Positions 8,184 to 15,757 of a stretch of 64,000 nt of DNA are shown piece after piece (the first letter of the stretch is position 1; each line of letters opens with the position of its first letter). A program made the position numbers and the translations under genes. The notes beneath the pieces are model-generated. The model saw only the letters and a program-made list of their open reading frames with translations, was not told the origin of the DNA and searched no databases. The stretch comes from Acidobacteria bacterium RIFCSPLOWO2_12_FULL_68_19. Its GTDB lineage: Bacteria > Acidobacteriota > Vicinamibacteria > Vicinamibacterales > UBA2999. The DNA lies in contig MELF01000038.1 in the NCBI GenBank assembly GCA_001767525.1, positions 30,591-94,590 on the forward strand. Reading direction: 5' to 3'.

Positions 8184-8689
8184 CAGCTTGGCCTCAACGA
8201 CATTGTAGCGCGGTGTGGGGTCGGGCGAGGCGGGAAGTCATCGGGCGAAGCCTGACCAGCGTTCTCGTTCGATAATTCCCAGTGCGCGGGTGTGACTTCT
8301 ACCCGCAAATACCGTTTGAAGTCCGCCATATGTTCTCGAACATCTGCGAGCAGCGCGTCTCCTGCCAGGCCGCGGCGCCAGGTGCGCCGGTCTATCGTGC
8401 CGAGCACGACGAACACGGGCACCTTGCCCCCATCGGAGATACCGGCCGCGACGATGACGTGTTCCAATTCAGCTCGATCGACGACGAGCGTCTCGCACAA
8501 CGGGCAGAGGCGGCACGTCTTGTTCAGAAGAATCAGCCTCGGGCCATCGAGGTGATCGATATGAACAACCAGCGGAAGTGTGCGGACCCGCGTTTGCGCG
8601 GCGCAACTCGGACACTTAGTGAACCGCTCGCCACTGTACGGATTCAGAACGAGTACCGGGCCGGCAACGCGCCGAGTCGACGCGACGAG
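8183..8689 (-). CDS. Zinc-ribbon protein with no canonical start (possibly degraded)
   Basis: The open frame from about 8689 encodes VLNPYSGERFTKCPSC, a second cysteine pair in KTCRLCPLCETLVV, and HVIVAAGIS. The paired CxxC motifs predict a small zinc-ribbon domain, and the flanking pattern (LLNKTCR.CP.C) resembles an uncharacterised bacterial family I recognise only by its look. There is an in-frame TAG at 8734-8732 and no ATG, GTG or TTG before the cysteine motif. The first such codon is a TTG at 8500, inside the conserved part. The gene has therefore either lost its start, uses a rare CTG (LNPYSGE), or is a pseudogene. The C-terminal ~25 residues look non-conserved. Confidence 0.5.
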   Translation of the reverse strand, partial: LVASTRRVAGPVLVLNPYSGERFTKCPSCAAQTRVRTLPLVVHIDHLDGPRLILLNKTCRLCPLCETLVVDRAELEHVIVAAGISDGGKVPVFVVLGTIDRRTWRRGLAGDALLADVREHMADFKRYLRVEVTPAHWELSNENAGQASPDDFPPRPTPHRATMSLRPS

Positions 8690-8766
8690 ACGTGATGATG
8701 CGTCGGTATGCGGAACCCTTGTGGAGTCGGGCTACATTATCGCAAAGATGAAGGGCAGCGCCGCTT

Positions 8767-9084
8767 CTACGTAGCGGCGACATCCGGTGTAAGTCGGATT
8801 GCCGTTTCGACTTGCTGACTAAGAGCCGCCGGCCCAGAAGTGAGGGATTCCGGAAGCTTCGTCACGGCATACGGATTCGAAAGCAAACGCCACCACCATG
8901 CGCTCTTTTCCGTGGTCGGTACATCCATAAAGAGGAGGATGCCCGACACGCGGGTCCACTGCTCGAAGAAGGTTTCAATCTGAGGCGGCAGATCGCGAAA
9001 CGCCGCCGGTACACCCGACACGTCGACTGCCAGAAGAAACGGGTAACCCGGTTGGCCCTGGGGACGATCGGCCTTCTTCATCAC
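8767..9084 (-). CDS. Hypothetical protein fragment
   Basis: 105 residues from a GTG at 9084, containing PFLLAVDVSGVPAAFRDLPP, RVSGILLF, WWWRLLSNPYA and KLPESL. The pattern looks like the C-terminal part of a larger protein: the frame stays open upstream with plausible residues (RSPIAYINPVMKKADRP) until a TGA near 9172. No start with a ribosome binding site is visible. I do not recognise the family with confidence. In this island of broken genes it is best read as a remnant. Confidence 0.35.
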   Translation of the reverse strand: MMKKADRPQGQPGYPFLLAVDVSGVPAAFRDLPPQIETFFEQWTRVSGILLFMDVPTTEKSAWWWRLLSNPYAVTKLPESLTSGPAALSQQVETAIRLTPDVAAT

Positions 9085-9182
9085 CGGATTGATATACGCA
9101 ATAGGGGAACGCCGAACAGGACGCGCACTTGACCAGGTGCCTGCATTGACTCGGGTCCGGCGAGAAATACCTCAAAGACTAT

Positions 9183-9404
9183 TTGACGAAGCACGTCGCG
9201 CGGCCACCACGCGGGGGCCGCGTCGAACCCAACGAAATCGTTGAAGATGCTCTCGCCGGCTATCTGGAAGAGGTGGCGGCGGTACACAAGGAGCTCGACA
9301 GTCGGTATGACGACCTCAAGAGTGGTCGCGTCACACCTATCGACGGCGAGGAGGCTTTCAGGCAACTCCGCGAAAGAAGTAAGCGCCGGCGTCCAGGCGG
9401 ATGA
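9183..9404 (+). CDS. ParD-like antitoxin remnant, orphan
   Basis: 73 residues from a TTG. The segment IVEDALAGYLEEVAAVHKEL followed by SRYDDLKSGRVTPIDGEEAF and RQLRERSKRR matches the C-terminal two thirds of ParD/CopG-type antitoxins, including the toxin-wrapping tail. The N-terminal ribbon-helix-helix strand is missing or not recognisable. Its TGA overlaps an ATG at 9401 whose product starts MSGYSL, as RelE/ParE toxins often do, but the similarity stops after about six codons. The toxin partner thus appears truncated, next to the DUF4276 gene that ends at 9506. Confidence 0.5.
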   Translation: MTKHVARPPRGGRVEPNEIVEDALAGYLEEVAAVHKELDSRYDDLKSGRVTPIDGEEAFRQLRERSKRRRPGG

Positions 9405-9505
9405 GCGGCTACTCCCTTCAGCCGGGTGATCCGGAATACCCGATAAACCTGCTTGCCGCCTGTTGGTCTCCGATCCACGAGGACCATTCGGGGGCAAGGC
9501 CGCAC

Positions 9506-10267
9506 TCACGGTGGGTCAAGCTCAATCAGTCTGGTAATCCAACTGTCAAAATGGGGGCAGTCGTTGCGCAGCCGCGGCAATCCGATTTGCTTCACGATCA
9601 ACGGCCCGGCTACCGCCTTGGTGTACTCAGGGATGACCTCCAGGATTCTCTTGGAAGGAGCGCTCGTCTTGCCGTCGTCGATATCCTCTGGTCCTGCGAA
9701 TTGCTGACGAATTACGTCTAGCCGATGCACAGCCCCGGTCTCTGCTGGGAAAGCGACGAGTAGCTTGGCTGGCTCGCAAAATACGAACGTCTCGAATTCG
9801 TGAAGTTGAATATAGGGAACAAGACAGCGTGCGACGGCATTGCCAAGCTCCCGAATGATGTCATCAACGAGGTGTCGTTCGAGGCATTCGGCACGCTGAA
9901 TGGGCACCGCAATTCGGCCACACTCCGCATAACCGGGAAAATCGCCAGGCAGCGCGTACAGGTCGACCATCGTTGTGAACCTGGCGTCCGCATCTTGGTC
10001 CTGTTTCATCCACAGGACCAGGTCTCTCTGAAGCTTCTGGTAGCTGTCCCACCCGCCGCGATGGGTGCGGCCATGCTTGCGCCCGGTGGTTATCCGGTGT
10101 GCGTCGGTGAAGGTGTTGTGAGCTCCGAGCTCTGGGGCCAGTACTTCATTCACGAAGGTCTCTTCGGTCTGACCTTCGACGACGATATGAAGCCGAATCA
10201 GTGTGATGGCCTCCCACCGAGAACGTTCTTCTCCCAGAGCTCGGAAAGCGTGTAGTCCTTCAGCCAA
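9506..10267 (-). CDS. DUF4276 family protein, partner of AAA ATPase
   Basis: 253 residues with the DUF4276 signature IRLHIVVEGQTEETFVNEVL followed by APELGAHNTFTDAHRITTGR, then DARFTTMVDLYALPGDFPGY and LVPYIQLHEFETFVF. DUF4276 is thought to be related to the TOPRIM/OLD nuclease fold; the acidic residues in VEGQTE and VDLY would be metal ligands on that view. The conserved protein begins at IRLH. An ATG exists only at 10267, overlapping the ATPase gene by 70 bases; a CTG at 10201 would instead overlap the ATPase stop by four bases, so the start is uncertain. Likely function: nuclease effector of an ATPase-controlled defence module. Confidence 0.8.
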   Translation of the reverse strand: MAEGLHAFRALGEERSRWEAITLIRLHIVVEGQTEETFVNEVLAPELGAHNTFTDAHRITTGRKHGRTHRGGWDSYQKLQRDLVLWMKQDQDADARFTTMVDLYALPGDFPGYAECGRIAVPIQRAECLERHLVDDIIRELGNAVARCLVPYIQLHEFETFVFCEPAKLLVAFPAETGAVHRLDVIRQQFAGPEDIDDGKTSAPSKRILEVIPEYTKAVAGPLIVKQIGLPRLRNDCPHFDSWITRLIELDPP

Positions 10268-11310
10268 TCTGCGAATTCGTCCGGACCCAAACGCCGAAGA
10301 CGCGACTCCTGTTCCGAACGTTCTGTCACCACTATGTGTTGCGGCTCAAAGCGGTCAACCAGCGAGACCGATTGCGTCGCAACGATCACTTGGACCTGAG
10401 TCGCCGCGCTCTTGACAAGGCCCGCTAGCACCTCAATCGCATACGGGTGGAGTCCCAACTCAGGTTCATCGAGAATGAGTACGTCTGGCAGATCCCGTTC
10501 TGGCTGAAGAAGCAGGGACACGAGCGCCATCGCCCGCAGCATTCCGTCGGCAGCTTGCGAGGCGTTGAAAATGCGATCTGTTCCCCGCTCACGCCAACGC
10601 AGCAGAATATGGCCATACTCCGGCTGGAGTTCAAAAGTCGCGAAGAACGGAAGAATCAGGCGGATTGTCTCGACGATCCGTTGGTAGTACTTCGGCTCAA
10701 CATTCTGTAGACGATGCAGAAACGCCGCAAGATTCCCAGCGTCTTCCTTCAGGCGTCTGCCGTCGTCCACGTCCCACTTCGTGCGAATACGCGCGCCGGA
10801 AGATGTGTCGTGGAACTGATGAACGATAATCCGTCGCAGCATCGATAGGATCGTCGACGCGGTCACATTGCCTTCTTCCGCTTTCGAGATCAGCTGGGGC
10901 TCTTTGTGTCCCGCGCCGAGTCCTGGCACCTGACGGTCATCATGATCCGGGCGCCTGAAACGGAACCATTCGTCTGCGAACACAAGCGTGTCGCCTGCAG
11001 CATGGAACAACCTAAAGCTGTACTCGTTGACGCCCGCATCGGTCGTCAGCCGCAGATGTGCCTCCATCTCGCGTGCCGGAACCGATCCCTGGTGGAGAAT
11101 CGCACTCGCCCCACCTTGCTTCGCAACGAACGTCTGGAGCTGACCAGGCGGCACTAGGGCCCACGACAGCATCCTGAAGAAGGAAATGAAATTGCTCTTG
11201 CCGGCACCGTTCGGCCCGATGAGCACGCTTAATGGTCCCGGCTCGAAGTCACGGAGATCGCGAATGGTCTTGAAGCCGCACAACGTCAGCCGAGACAGCC
11301 TAGGCCTCAT
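10198..11310 (-). CDS. AAA family ATPase, OLD/RecF-like
   Basis: 370 residues with Walker A GPNGAGKS at 32-39, an ABC-type signature region, Walker B DVLILDEPELGLHP and a switch motif VATQSVSLVDRF. This is the AAA_21/OLD-type SMC-like ATPase found in anti-phage systems such as Septu, PARIS and Gabija-like modules. The DUF4276 gene follows with overlap. Base composition is lower than in neighbouring housekeeping genes (53% GC in bases 10441-10500 against 72% in 12541-12600), which supports recent transfer. The ATG at 11310 is chosen because homologues begin close to RLSRLTLCGFK; an in-frame start at 11349 is possible. Role in defence is inferred from family and setting. Confidence 0.85.
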   Translation of the reverse strand: MRPRLSRLTLCGFKTIRDLRDFEPGPLSVLIGPNGAGKSNFISFFRMLSWALVPPGQLQTFVAKQGGASAILHQGSVPAREMEAHLRLTTDAGVNEYSFRLFHAAGDTLVFADEWFRFRRPDHDDRQVPGLGAGHKEPQLISKAEEGNVTASTILSMLRRIIVHQFHDTSSGARIRTKWDVDDGRRLKEDAGNLAAFLHRLQNVEPKYYQRIVETIRLILPFFATFELQPEYGHILLRWRERGTDRIFNASQAADGMLRAMALVSLLLQPERDLPDVLILDEPELGLHPYAIEVLAGLVKSAATQVQVIVATQSVSLVDRFEPQHIVVTERSEQESRLRRLGPDEFADWLKDYTLSELWEKNVLGGRPSH

Positions 11311-11650
11311 GACAGGTAAGGTACTACGAATTCCAACGGAGTCGCGCAAGCAGTATCCAGGCCCCGCTGACCCTGCCGGGTGCGCTTTTCACGGCGTGGC
11401 ACTGCGACCAATCGAGCGAAGCCATCGGTCTGCTACGTCCCGGCACGGTGGATCTCATTCTCGTGCTATCTCCCCATTACGATAGAGCTTCAGTCCTATG
11501 TCATTCAGGCTGGCGATTCGTCGGCACCAAGCGCGCCAGGCATCCCGAACACGATTCTCCAGAGCCACTGCGATCGCCTCGGACGCCTCTCGCGAAGCCG
11601 ACCGGTTGGCGCAGAACACGGCGTAGTGCTCACGTTCGAAGCATCGAGAG
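11311..11650. other. 340-base stretch without a confident gene
   Basis: Contains the ATPase upstream region and, on the minus strand (11455 to about 11650), an open segment with protein-like composition (EHYAVFCANRSASREA, RDAWRAWCRRI) that lacks a start codon. It looks like the tail of a lost gene interrupted by the insertion sequence. I cannot name the family. Confidence 0.3.
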
Positions 11651-11983
11651 TGGGCTTGATCCGGTTTCGTGGACATCTTCCGAAAGGCGGCTACGATGTC
11701 CCGAATGGCCGAGACGAAGCGCCGGCGCCCCCGCCGGCAATTTGATGAGGAGTTCCGCAGCCAGGCGGTCCGGCTGGTCCTGGATGACGGCAAGACCATC
11801 GCCACGGTGGCGCGCGATCTGGATCTGACACCGTCGGCGCTGCGGACGTGGGTGCTGCAGGCCCGGGCGGATCGCACGAAGGGGCGCACCGGGCTCACGA
11901 CGGCGGAGCGCGAGGAGCTCGCCCGACTGCGGAAGGAGAATCGCGAGCTCCGGACCGAGCGAGAAATCGTCAATTACCCCTGA
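11651..11983 (+). mobile_element. IS3-family insertion sequence remnant (left end plus orfA)
   Basis: The segment TTGATCCGGTTTCGTGGACA at 11657-11676 looks like the terminal inverted repeat of an IS3-group element. An orfA follows 20 bases later. There is no orfB and no matching right end before tRNA-Glu at 12003. The element has been cut to about 330 bases. Confidence 0.6.
11696..11983 (+). pseudogene. Truncated IS3 transposase OrfA
   Basis: 95 codons starting MSRMAETKRRRPRRQFDEEF. FRSQAVRLVLDDGKTIATVA and LDLTPSALRTWV form the helix-turn-helix of IS3-type OrfA, followed by the leucine-zipper-like region LTTAEREELARLRKENRELR. Intact OrfA continues for another ~10-15 residues and then frameshifts into the DDE-domain OrfB. 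Here the frame ends at REIVNYP with a TGA and nothing resembling OrfB follows. The protein could bind DNA but cannot transpose. Confidence 0.75.
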
Positions 11984-12002
11984 TCTACCCGTCAAAATAA
12001 TT

Positions 12003-12078
12003 TGGCGTCCCCACCGGGATTCGAACCCGGGTTTCAGCCTTGAAAGGGCCGCGTCCTAGGCCTCTGGACGATGGGGAC
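12003..12078 (-). tRNA. tRNA-Glu (UUC)
   Basis: On the minus strand a 76-base cloverleaf: acceptor stem GTCCCC (12078 downward) pairs with GGGGAC, the anticodon loop CTTTCAA carries TTC (complement at 12042-12044), the T arm has GGTTCGAATCC, and CCA is encoded at the 3' end (12003-12005). It borders the accessory island, and tRNA genes are common integration sites. I see no duplicated tRNA 3' end in the window that would mark an attachment site. Confidence 0.95.
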
Positions 12079-12241
12079 GGCGAATCATCATTGTGACATA
12101 CGCCGCACGCAGGCCTGAAGCGCTCGGATCACGACCTTCGTCATGGTGCCCGCCGGAAATCGTGGAAGCGATCGCAGCCGGTCGTGGCAATCGTCAGCGG
12201 CCACGGCGGCATGACACAGTCGGAAGACCCGGGAGTACCGC

Positions 12242-12727
12242 CTACCAGTAGCCGATCATGCGTCCGGCCGTCACGGCGGTCAGCCAACTGGCCAGCGAGA
12301 TCCCACCCAGGACCGCCAACTGGCGGCGCTCGCCGCGGGTCAACTCCCGCTCCCCCGCCGCGCGCCAGGCCGGCAACCGGCTGATGATGGCAACGTTCAC
12401 GGCGCCGACGAGAATCGCCGGGAACTTGATCAGCAGAAACGGATTTCCCACGTACTCGGTCGCGTTGGTGCAGATCATGGTCGCGCCGGTGGCCGCCGCG
12501 AGGGCAAACCCCGCCTGCGCCAGCGGCACGCTGACGCTCGCGAGCGCCTCGATCGGCACCCGCCGCGTGACACCCAGCAGGCGCAGGTCGAGAACCAGCA
12601 CCGACCCGAAGAGCGTCGACACGCCGAGAATGTGGAACAGGTTGAGGAACGCGTAGGTCCAGACGCCGGACCCGCGCACCAACACTCCGAGCATGGATGC
12701 TTCCATCCACGCCAGGAGATCAGCCAT
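12242..12727 (-). CDS. DUF6644-like membrane protein
   Basis: 161 residues with four to five hydrophobic segments. MADLLAWMEASMLGVLVRGS, then WTYAFLNLFHILGVSTLFGS and VLVLDLRLLGV, and later ICTNATEYVGNPFLLIKFPA match the uncharacterised DUF6644-type integral membrane family; conserved His in FHILG could bind a metal or haem. The ATG at 12727 is preferred to an upstream codon because the sequence before it is period-7 repeat. It is downstream of the DUF6152 gene on the same strand (gap 78 bases). The two families often occur together in acidobacterial genomes, but no function is known. Confidence 0.7.
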   Translation of the reverse strand: MADLLAWMEASMLGVLVRGSGVWTYAFLNLFHILGVSTLFGSVLVLDLRLLGVTRRVPIEALASVSVPLAQAGFALAAATGATMICTNATEYVGNPFLLIKFPAILVGAVNVAIISRLPAWRAAGERELTRGERRQLAVLGGISLASWLTAVTAGRMIGYW

Positions 12728-12738
12728 CAGTGAGGTCT

Positions 12739-12787
12739 GGATCCGACCCGGAATCCGGGACCCGGAACCCCGGATCCCGAATCCCAC
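12739..12787 (-). repeat. Period-7 tandem repeat, ACCCGGA/ATCCGGG family (7 units)
   Basis: Units in register on the plus strand: GGATCCG, ACCCGGA, ATCCGGG, ACCCGGA, ACCCCGG, ATCCCGA, ATCCCAC. It fills the space between the DUF6152 and DUF6644 genes. Confidence 0.75.
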
Positions 12788-12805
12788 ATCGTGCGCGAGA
12801 CGCGC

Positions 12806-13186
12806 TCAGTGCCGATCGCCGTACACCGGGAACGTACGGTTGTTCCACTGCACCGACTCGGTCTTCATCTCGAACCGGCCGGCAGTCGTGTTCCGATGTC
12901 CCTTCACCGTCACGGCCGCGCCGAGCGGAATGAGCCCTTCCTTCAGCCCCGCGCCGGCCGTACGCGCCGGCGGCGCCATCGTGATGTCCCAGACCTGTCC
13001 GTCCGACGTCTTGATCTTCATCGTGGCATGCGGGCCGGCCAGACTCACCGGCGCGGCCAGCGTACCCGTCAACGTCGTCTCCTCCTGGGCCTGCCCGCCC
13101 CACCCGTGGTGGGCTGCGGCGGGAGCGGCGAGGAGCGCAACCAGCCCGAAGGCGACGACAAGAGCCACACTGGGGTGCTTCAGCAT
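12806..13186 (-). CDS. DUF6152 family secreted protein
   Basis: 126 residues: signal peptide ending in PAAAHHGWGG, then a small beta-barrel-like domain with GTLAAPVSLAGPHATMKI, WDITMAPPARTAGAGL and VTVKGHRN. The mature N-terminal HH after an AAA cleavage site, the central PH and the G.W pattern are typical of DUF6152. The exposed N-terminal histidine could coordinate copper, as in other small periplasmic proteins with an N-terminal His; that is inference. GGGAGG lies 8 bases before the ATG at 13186. A second DUF6152 gene is at 57653. Confidence 0.75.
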   Translation of the reverse strand: MLKHPSVALVVAFGLVALLAAPAAAHHGWGGQAQEETTLTGTLAAPVSLAGPHATMKIKTSDGQVWDITMAPPARTAGAGLKEGLIPLGAAVTVKGHRNTTAGRFEMKTESVQWNNRTFPVYGDRH

Positions 13187-13278
13187 CGAGGTGCCTCCCT
13201 TATGTCCGACCAATTCTAGCCGAATTCTGTGAGAGGCCGCCGCTCCCTCGTCGCGTACCCCCTGAGACGTCTGTAAGT

Positions 13279-13297
13279 AACCGCCGCTTCGGCGGTT
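13279..13297. other. Short GC-rich hairpin
   Basis: AACCGCCG (13279-13286) pairs perfectly with CGGCGGTT (13290-13297) around a 3-base loop; an alternative fold closes a UUCG tetraloop. It has no T-run. It lies between the divergent DUF6152 and haem/propeller genes, so a terminator role is unlikely. Confidence 0.35.
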
Positions 13298-13394
13298 ATC
13301 GTGACCACCCCCCTTGTAAGAGACGATTCGCACTGCTGGCCCCGCCCCCCCTTTCCTATGCACCGCCGGCGCCCGCGGGAAGGCAAAAACGTCC

Positions 13395-13400
13395 TACAAT
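13395..13400 (+). promoter_or_regulatory. Candidate -10 element for the haem/propeller gene
   Basis: TACAAT, 110 bases before the start at 13510, in an otherwise GC-rich leader. No good -35 element is visible, so this is tentative. Confidence 0.25.
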
Positions 13401-13509
13401 CGACTGCTCGACGAGATTGCCCGCGACACCGATACGGAGCGTCCGACTGCGTGAATCGCCCGGACGTTCGCGGGCCGACAGGCCACACGTTCGCTGGAGG
13501 ATTGTTCGT

Positions 13510-15651
13510 ATGCGCGTGAATCGACCGCTCAGAGTGCTGCTCGGACTCGCCGCGTCCACGCTCCTCGTCTCGTGGATCTTCACCGTCTCGCACGCGCAGC
13601 AGCGTGCCGCCGTCGAGATCGACAACGACGACATCGGCGGCGTCGTCACCGGACCGAACGGTCCGGAGGCGGGCGTCTGGGTGATCGCCGAAACCCGCGA
13701 CTTCCAGTCGCGCTTCATCAAGAGCGTCGTCACCGACGACCAGGGGCGCTACGTCGTCCCGGACCTGCCGAAGGCGAACTACAAGGTCTGGGCGCGCGGC
13801 TACGGCCTCGTCGACAGCGACAAGTCGGACGCGGCGCCGGGACGTATCGTCAACATCACGGCGAAGGTGGCGCCAACGCCCGCGGAAGCCGCGCACTACT
13901 ACCCCGCCATCTACTGGTTCTCGATGCTGAAGATTCCCGACGCCAGCCAGTTCGACGGCAAACAGATTCCCGCCGGGATCACCCAGCAGCGCTGGCTGAA
14001 CCAGATGAAGAACAACGGCTGCGTCGGCTGCCACCAGCTCGGCCACCTCGCGACGCGAACGTTCCCGGAGCCGTTTGCGGGCCTCCCCTCGCGGGACGCG
14101 TGGATCCGGCGCGTGCAGTCGGGGCAGAGCGGCGCCCAGATGATGGGCCAGCTCTCCCAGCTCGGCCCGCTGGCCGTTCAGAACTTCGCCGACTGGACCG
14201 ACCGCATCAAGACGGGCGAGCTGCCGTTTGCCACGCCGTCGCGCCCGCAGGGCGTCGAGCGCAACGTGGTCGTCACGCTGCGCGACTGGTACTACGAAGA
14301 CAAGTACCTCCATGATCTGATCTCGAGCGACCGGCGCTACCCCACGGTCAACGCCAACGGACTGCTCTACGGGTCGCCCGAGTACGCCGGAGACGAGATT
14401 CCGATGCTCGATCCGATCAAGAACACCTGGACGACCTTCCGCCCGCCGGTCAGCGAGGACGCGCCGCTCGCGCTCGGGCCGGGCCACGCGGCCGGCCTCG
14501 ACGCGGCGCAGCCGTCGGCCTTCTGGGGCAGCCGCCGGATCTGGGACACCCACATCAACAATCACAACTCGATGCTCGACCGGCAGGGGCGCGTCTGGAT
14601 GACCGCGTCGGACCGCACGCCGGACAATCCGCCGTACTGCAAGCAGGGGTCGGATCACCCATCGGCCCGGGCGTTCCCGATGGAGCGCAGCGTGCGCCAG
14701 GCGGCGCTCTTCGATCCGAAGACGAAGAAGTATACGTACCTCGACCTCTGCTTCGGCACGCATCATCCGCAGTTCGGCTACGACGCCAACGACACCGTCT
14801 GGTTCAGCGGCGGCGGCGAGGTGCTCGGCTGGATCAACACGAAGCTGTACGACCAGACCGGCGACATCGTGAAGGCGCAGGGATGGACGCCGTTCGTCCT
14901 CGATACCAACGGCAACGGCAGGCGCGACGCCTACGTCGGCCCGAAGGACCCGGTGGATCCCACCAAGGACAAGAGGGTCGAGGCCGGCTTTTACGCCGTC
15001 ATGCCGAACCCTGCGGACGGATCCATCTGGGGCACCTACCGGGGCGAGCCGAGCGCGGTCGTGCGTGTGATGCCGGGATCGAACCCGCCCGACACGGCCA
15101 TCACCGAAATCTACAACGTGCCGGCTCCCGGCTTCGGACCGCGCGGCGGCGACATCGACCGCAACGGCGTCGTCTGGGTGTCGCTGGCGAGCGGCCACTT
15201 CGGGAGCTTCGATCGCCGCAAGTGCAAGGAGCCGCTGAACGGACCGAAGGCGACCGGCGACCACTGCCCCGAGGGGTGGGCCTTCCACAAGTTCCCGGGT
15301 CCCGGTTTCCGGGGCATCGGCGACAACAGCGCCGAGTCGAGCTACTACTCGTGGGTGGACCAGCACAACACGCTCGGTCTGGGCGAGAACGTGCCAATCG
15401 CCACGGGAAACCTGAACGACGGCTTCATCGCCTTCCGCAACGGCCAGATGGTCGTGCTGCGCGTGCCGTATCCGATCGGCTTCTACGCCAAGGGGCTCGA
15501 CGGCCGCATCGACGACCCGAAGGGGGGCTGGAAGGGACGGGGGCTCTGGGCCTCCAACGGCGACCGCACGCCGTGGATGATTGAAGGGGGCAAGGGATCC
15601 AAGCCATTCGCCGCGCACTTCCAGGTGCGCCCGAACCCGCTGGCGAAATAG
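13510..15651 (+). CDS. Carboxypeptidase-regulatory-like / CxxCH haem / beta-propeller protein (paralogue 1)
   Basis: 713 residues. After a signal peptide (ending SHAQQ) comes an Ig-like regulatory domain (about 35-115: GGVVTGPNGPEAGVWVIAET, VVTDDQGRYVVPDLPKANY). One c-type haem site follows, C171-VG-C174-H175, then a region with WDTHINNHNSM and a beta-propeller resembling virginiamycin-B-lyase/SMP-30 (GGDIDRNGVVWVSLASGHFG, DRRKCKEPLNGP, YYSWVDQHNTLG). Two paralogues lie at 45574 and 58817 with the same order. Probably a periplasmic redox or lyase enzyme; no substrate is known. GGAGG at 13496-13500 supports the ATG at 13510 over upstream codons. A strong terminator follows at 15691. Confidence 0.85.
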   Translation: MRVNRPLRVLLGLAASTLLVSWIFTVSHAQQRAAVEIDNDDIGGVVTGPNGPEAGVWVIAETRDFQSRFIKSVVTDDQGRYVVPDLPKANYKVWARGYGLVDSDKSDAAPGRIVNITAKVAPTPAEAAHYYPAIYWFSMLKIPDASQFDGKQIPAGITQQRWLNQMKNNGCVGCHQLGHLATRTFPEPFAGLPSRDAWIRRVQSGQSGAQMMGQLSQLGPLAVQNFADWTDRIKTGELPFATPSRPQGVERNVVVTLRDWYYEDKYLHDLISSDRRYPTVNANGLLYGSPEYAGDEIPMLDPIKNTWTTFRPPVSEDAPLALGPGHAAGLDAAQPSAFWGSRRIWDTHINNHNSMLDRQGRVWMTASDRTPDNPPYCKQGSDHPSARAFPMERSVRQAALFDPKTKKYTYLDLCFGTHHPQFGYDANDTVWFSGGGEVLGWINTKLYDQTGDIVKAQGWTPFVLDTNGNGRRDAYVGPKDPVDPTKDKRVEAGFYAVMPNPADGSIWGTYRGEPSAVVRVMPGSNPPDTAITEIYNVPAPGFGPRGGDIDRNGVVWVSLASGHFGSFDRRKCKEPLNGPKATGDHCPEGWAFHKFPGPGFRGIGDNSAESSYYSWVDQHNTLGLGENVPIATGNLNDGFIAFRNGQMVVLRVPYPIGFYAKGLDGRIDDPKGGWKGRGLWASNGDRTPWMIEGGKGSKPFAAHFQVRPNPLAK

Positions 15652-15690
15652 CGCAATTTGCGAAGTCTACGGATCCTCGAATGCAGGACA

Positions 15691-15716
15691 GAACCGGGGC
15701 CTCGCGGCCCCGGTTC
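15691..15716 (+). terminator. Intrinsic-type terminator hairpin
   Basis: An 11-bp perfect stem (15691-15701 with 15706-15716) around a TCGC loop, 40 bases after the stop of the haem/propeller gene and followed by a pyrimidine-rich TCTCGT. It lies between convergent genes and could serve both strands. Confidence 0.8.
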
Positions 15717-15757
15717 TCTCGTACGACGAATCCATCAATCGTCGCTTCGCCGGCGCT

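Noticed and set aside
9081..9509. A 142-codon minus-strand frame that ends in a GTGA overlap with the fragment at 9084
   Set aside because: It is antisense to the clearly antitoxin-like product at 9183-9404 and its composition looks like that of a shadow frame; the overlap is probably chance.
12003..12078. Attachment site pair at tRNA-Glu
   Set aside because: I looked for a second copy of the tRNA 3' end across the island and saw none.
13279..13297. Terminator between divergent genes
   Set aside because: It sits upstream of both genes' starts and has no T-run; kept only as a hairpin.
13216..15618. An 800-codon minus-strand frame opposite the first haem/propeller gene
   Set aside because: Shadow of the plus-strand gene; the plus strand has signal peptide, haem motif and paralogues.
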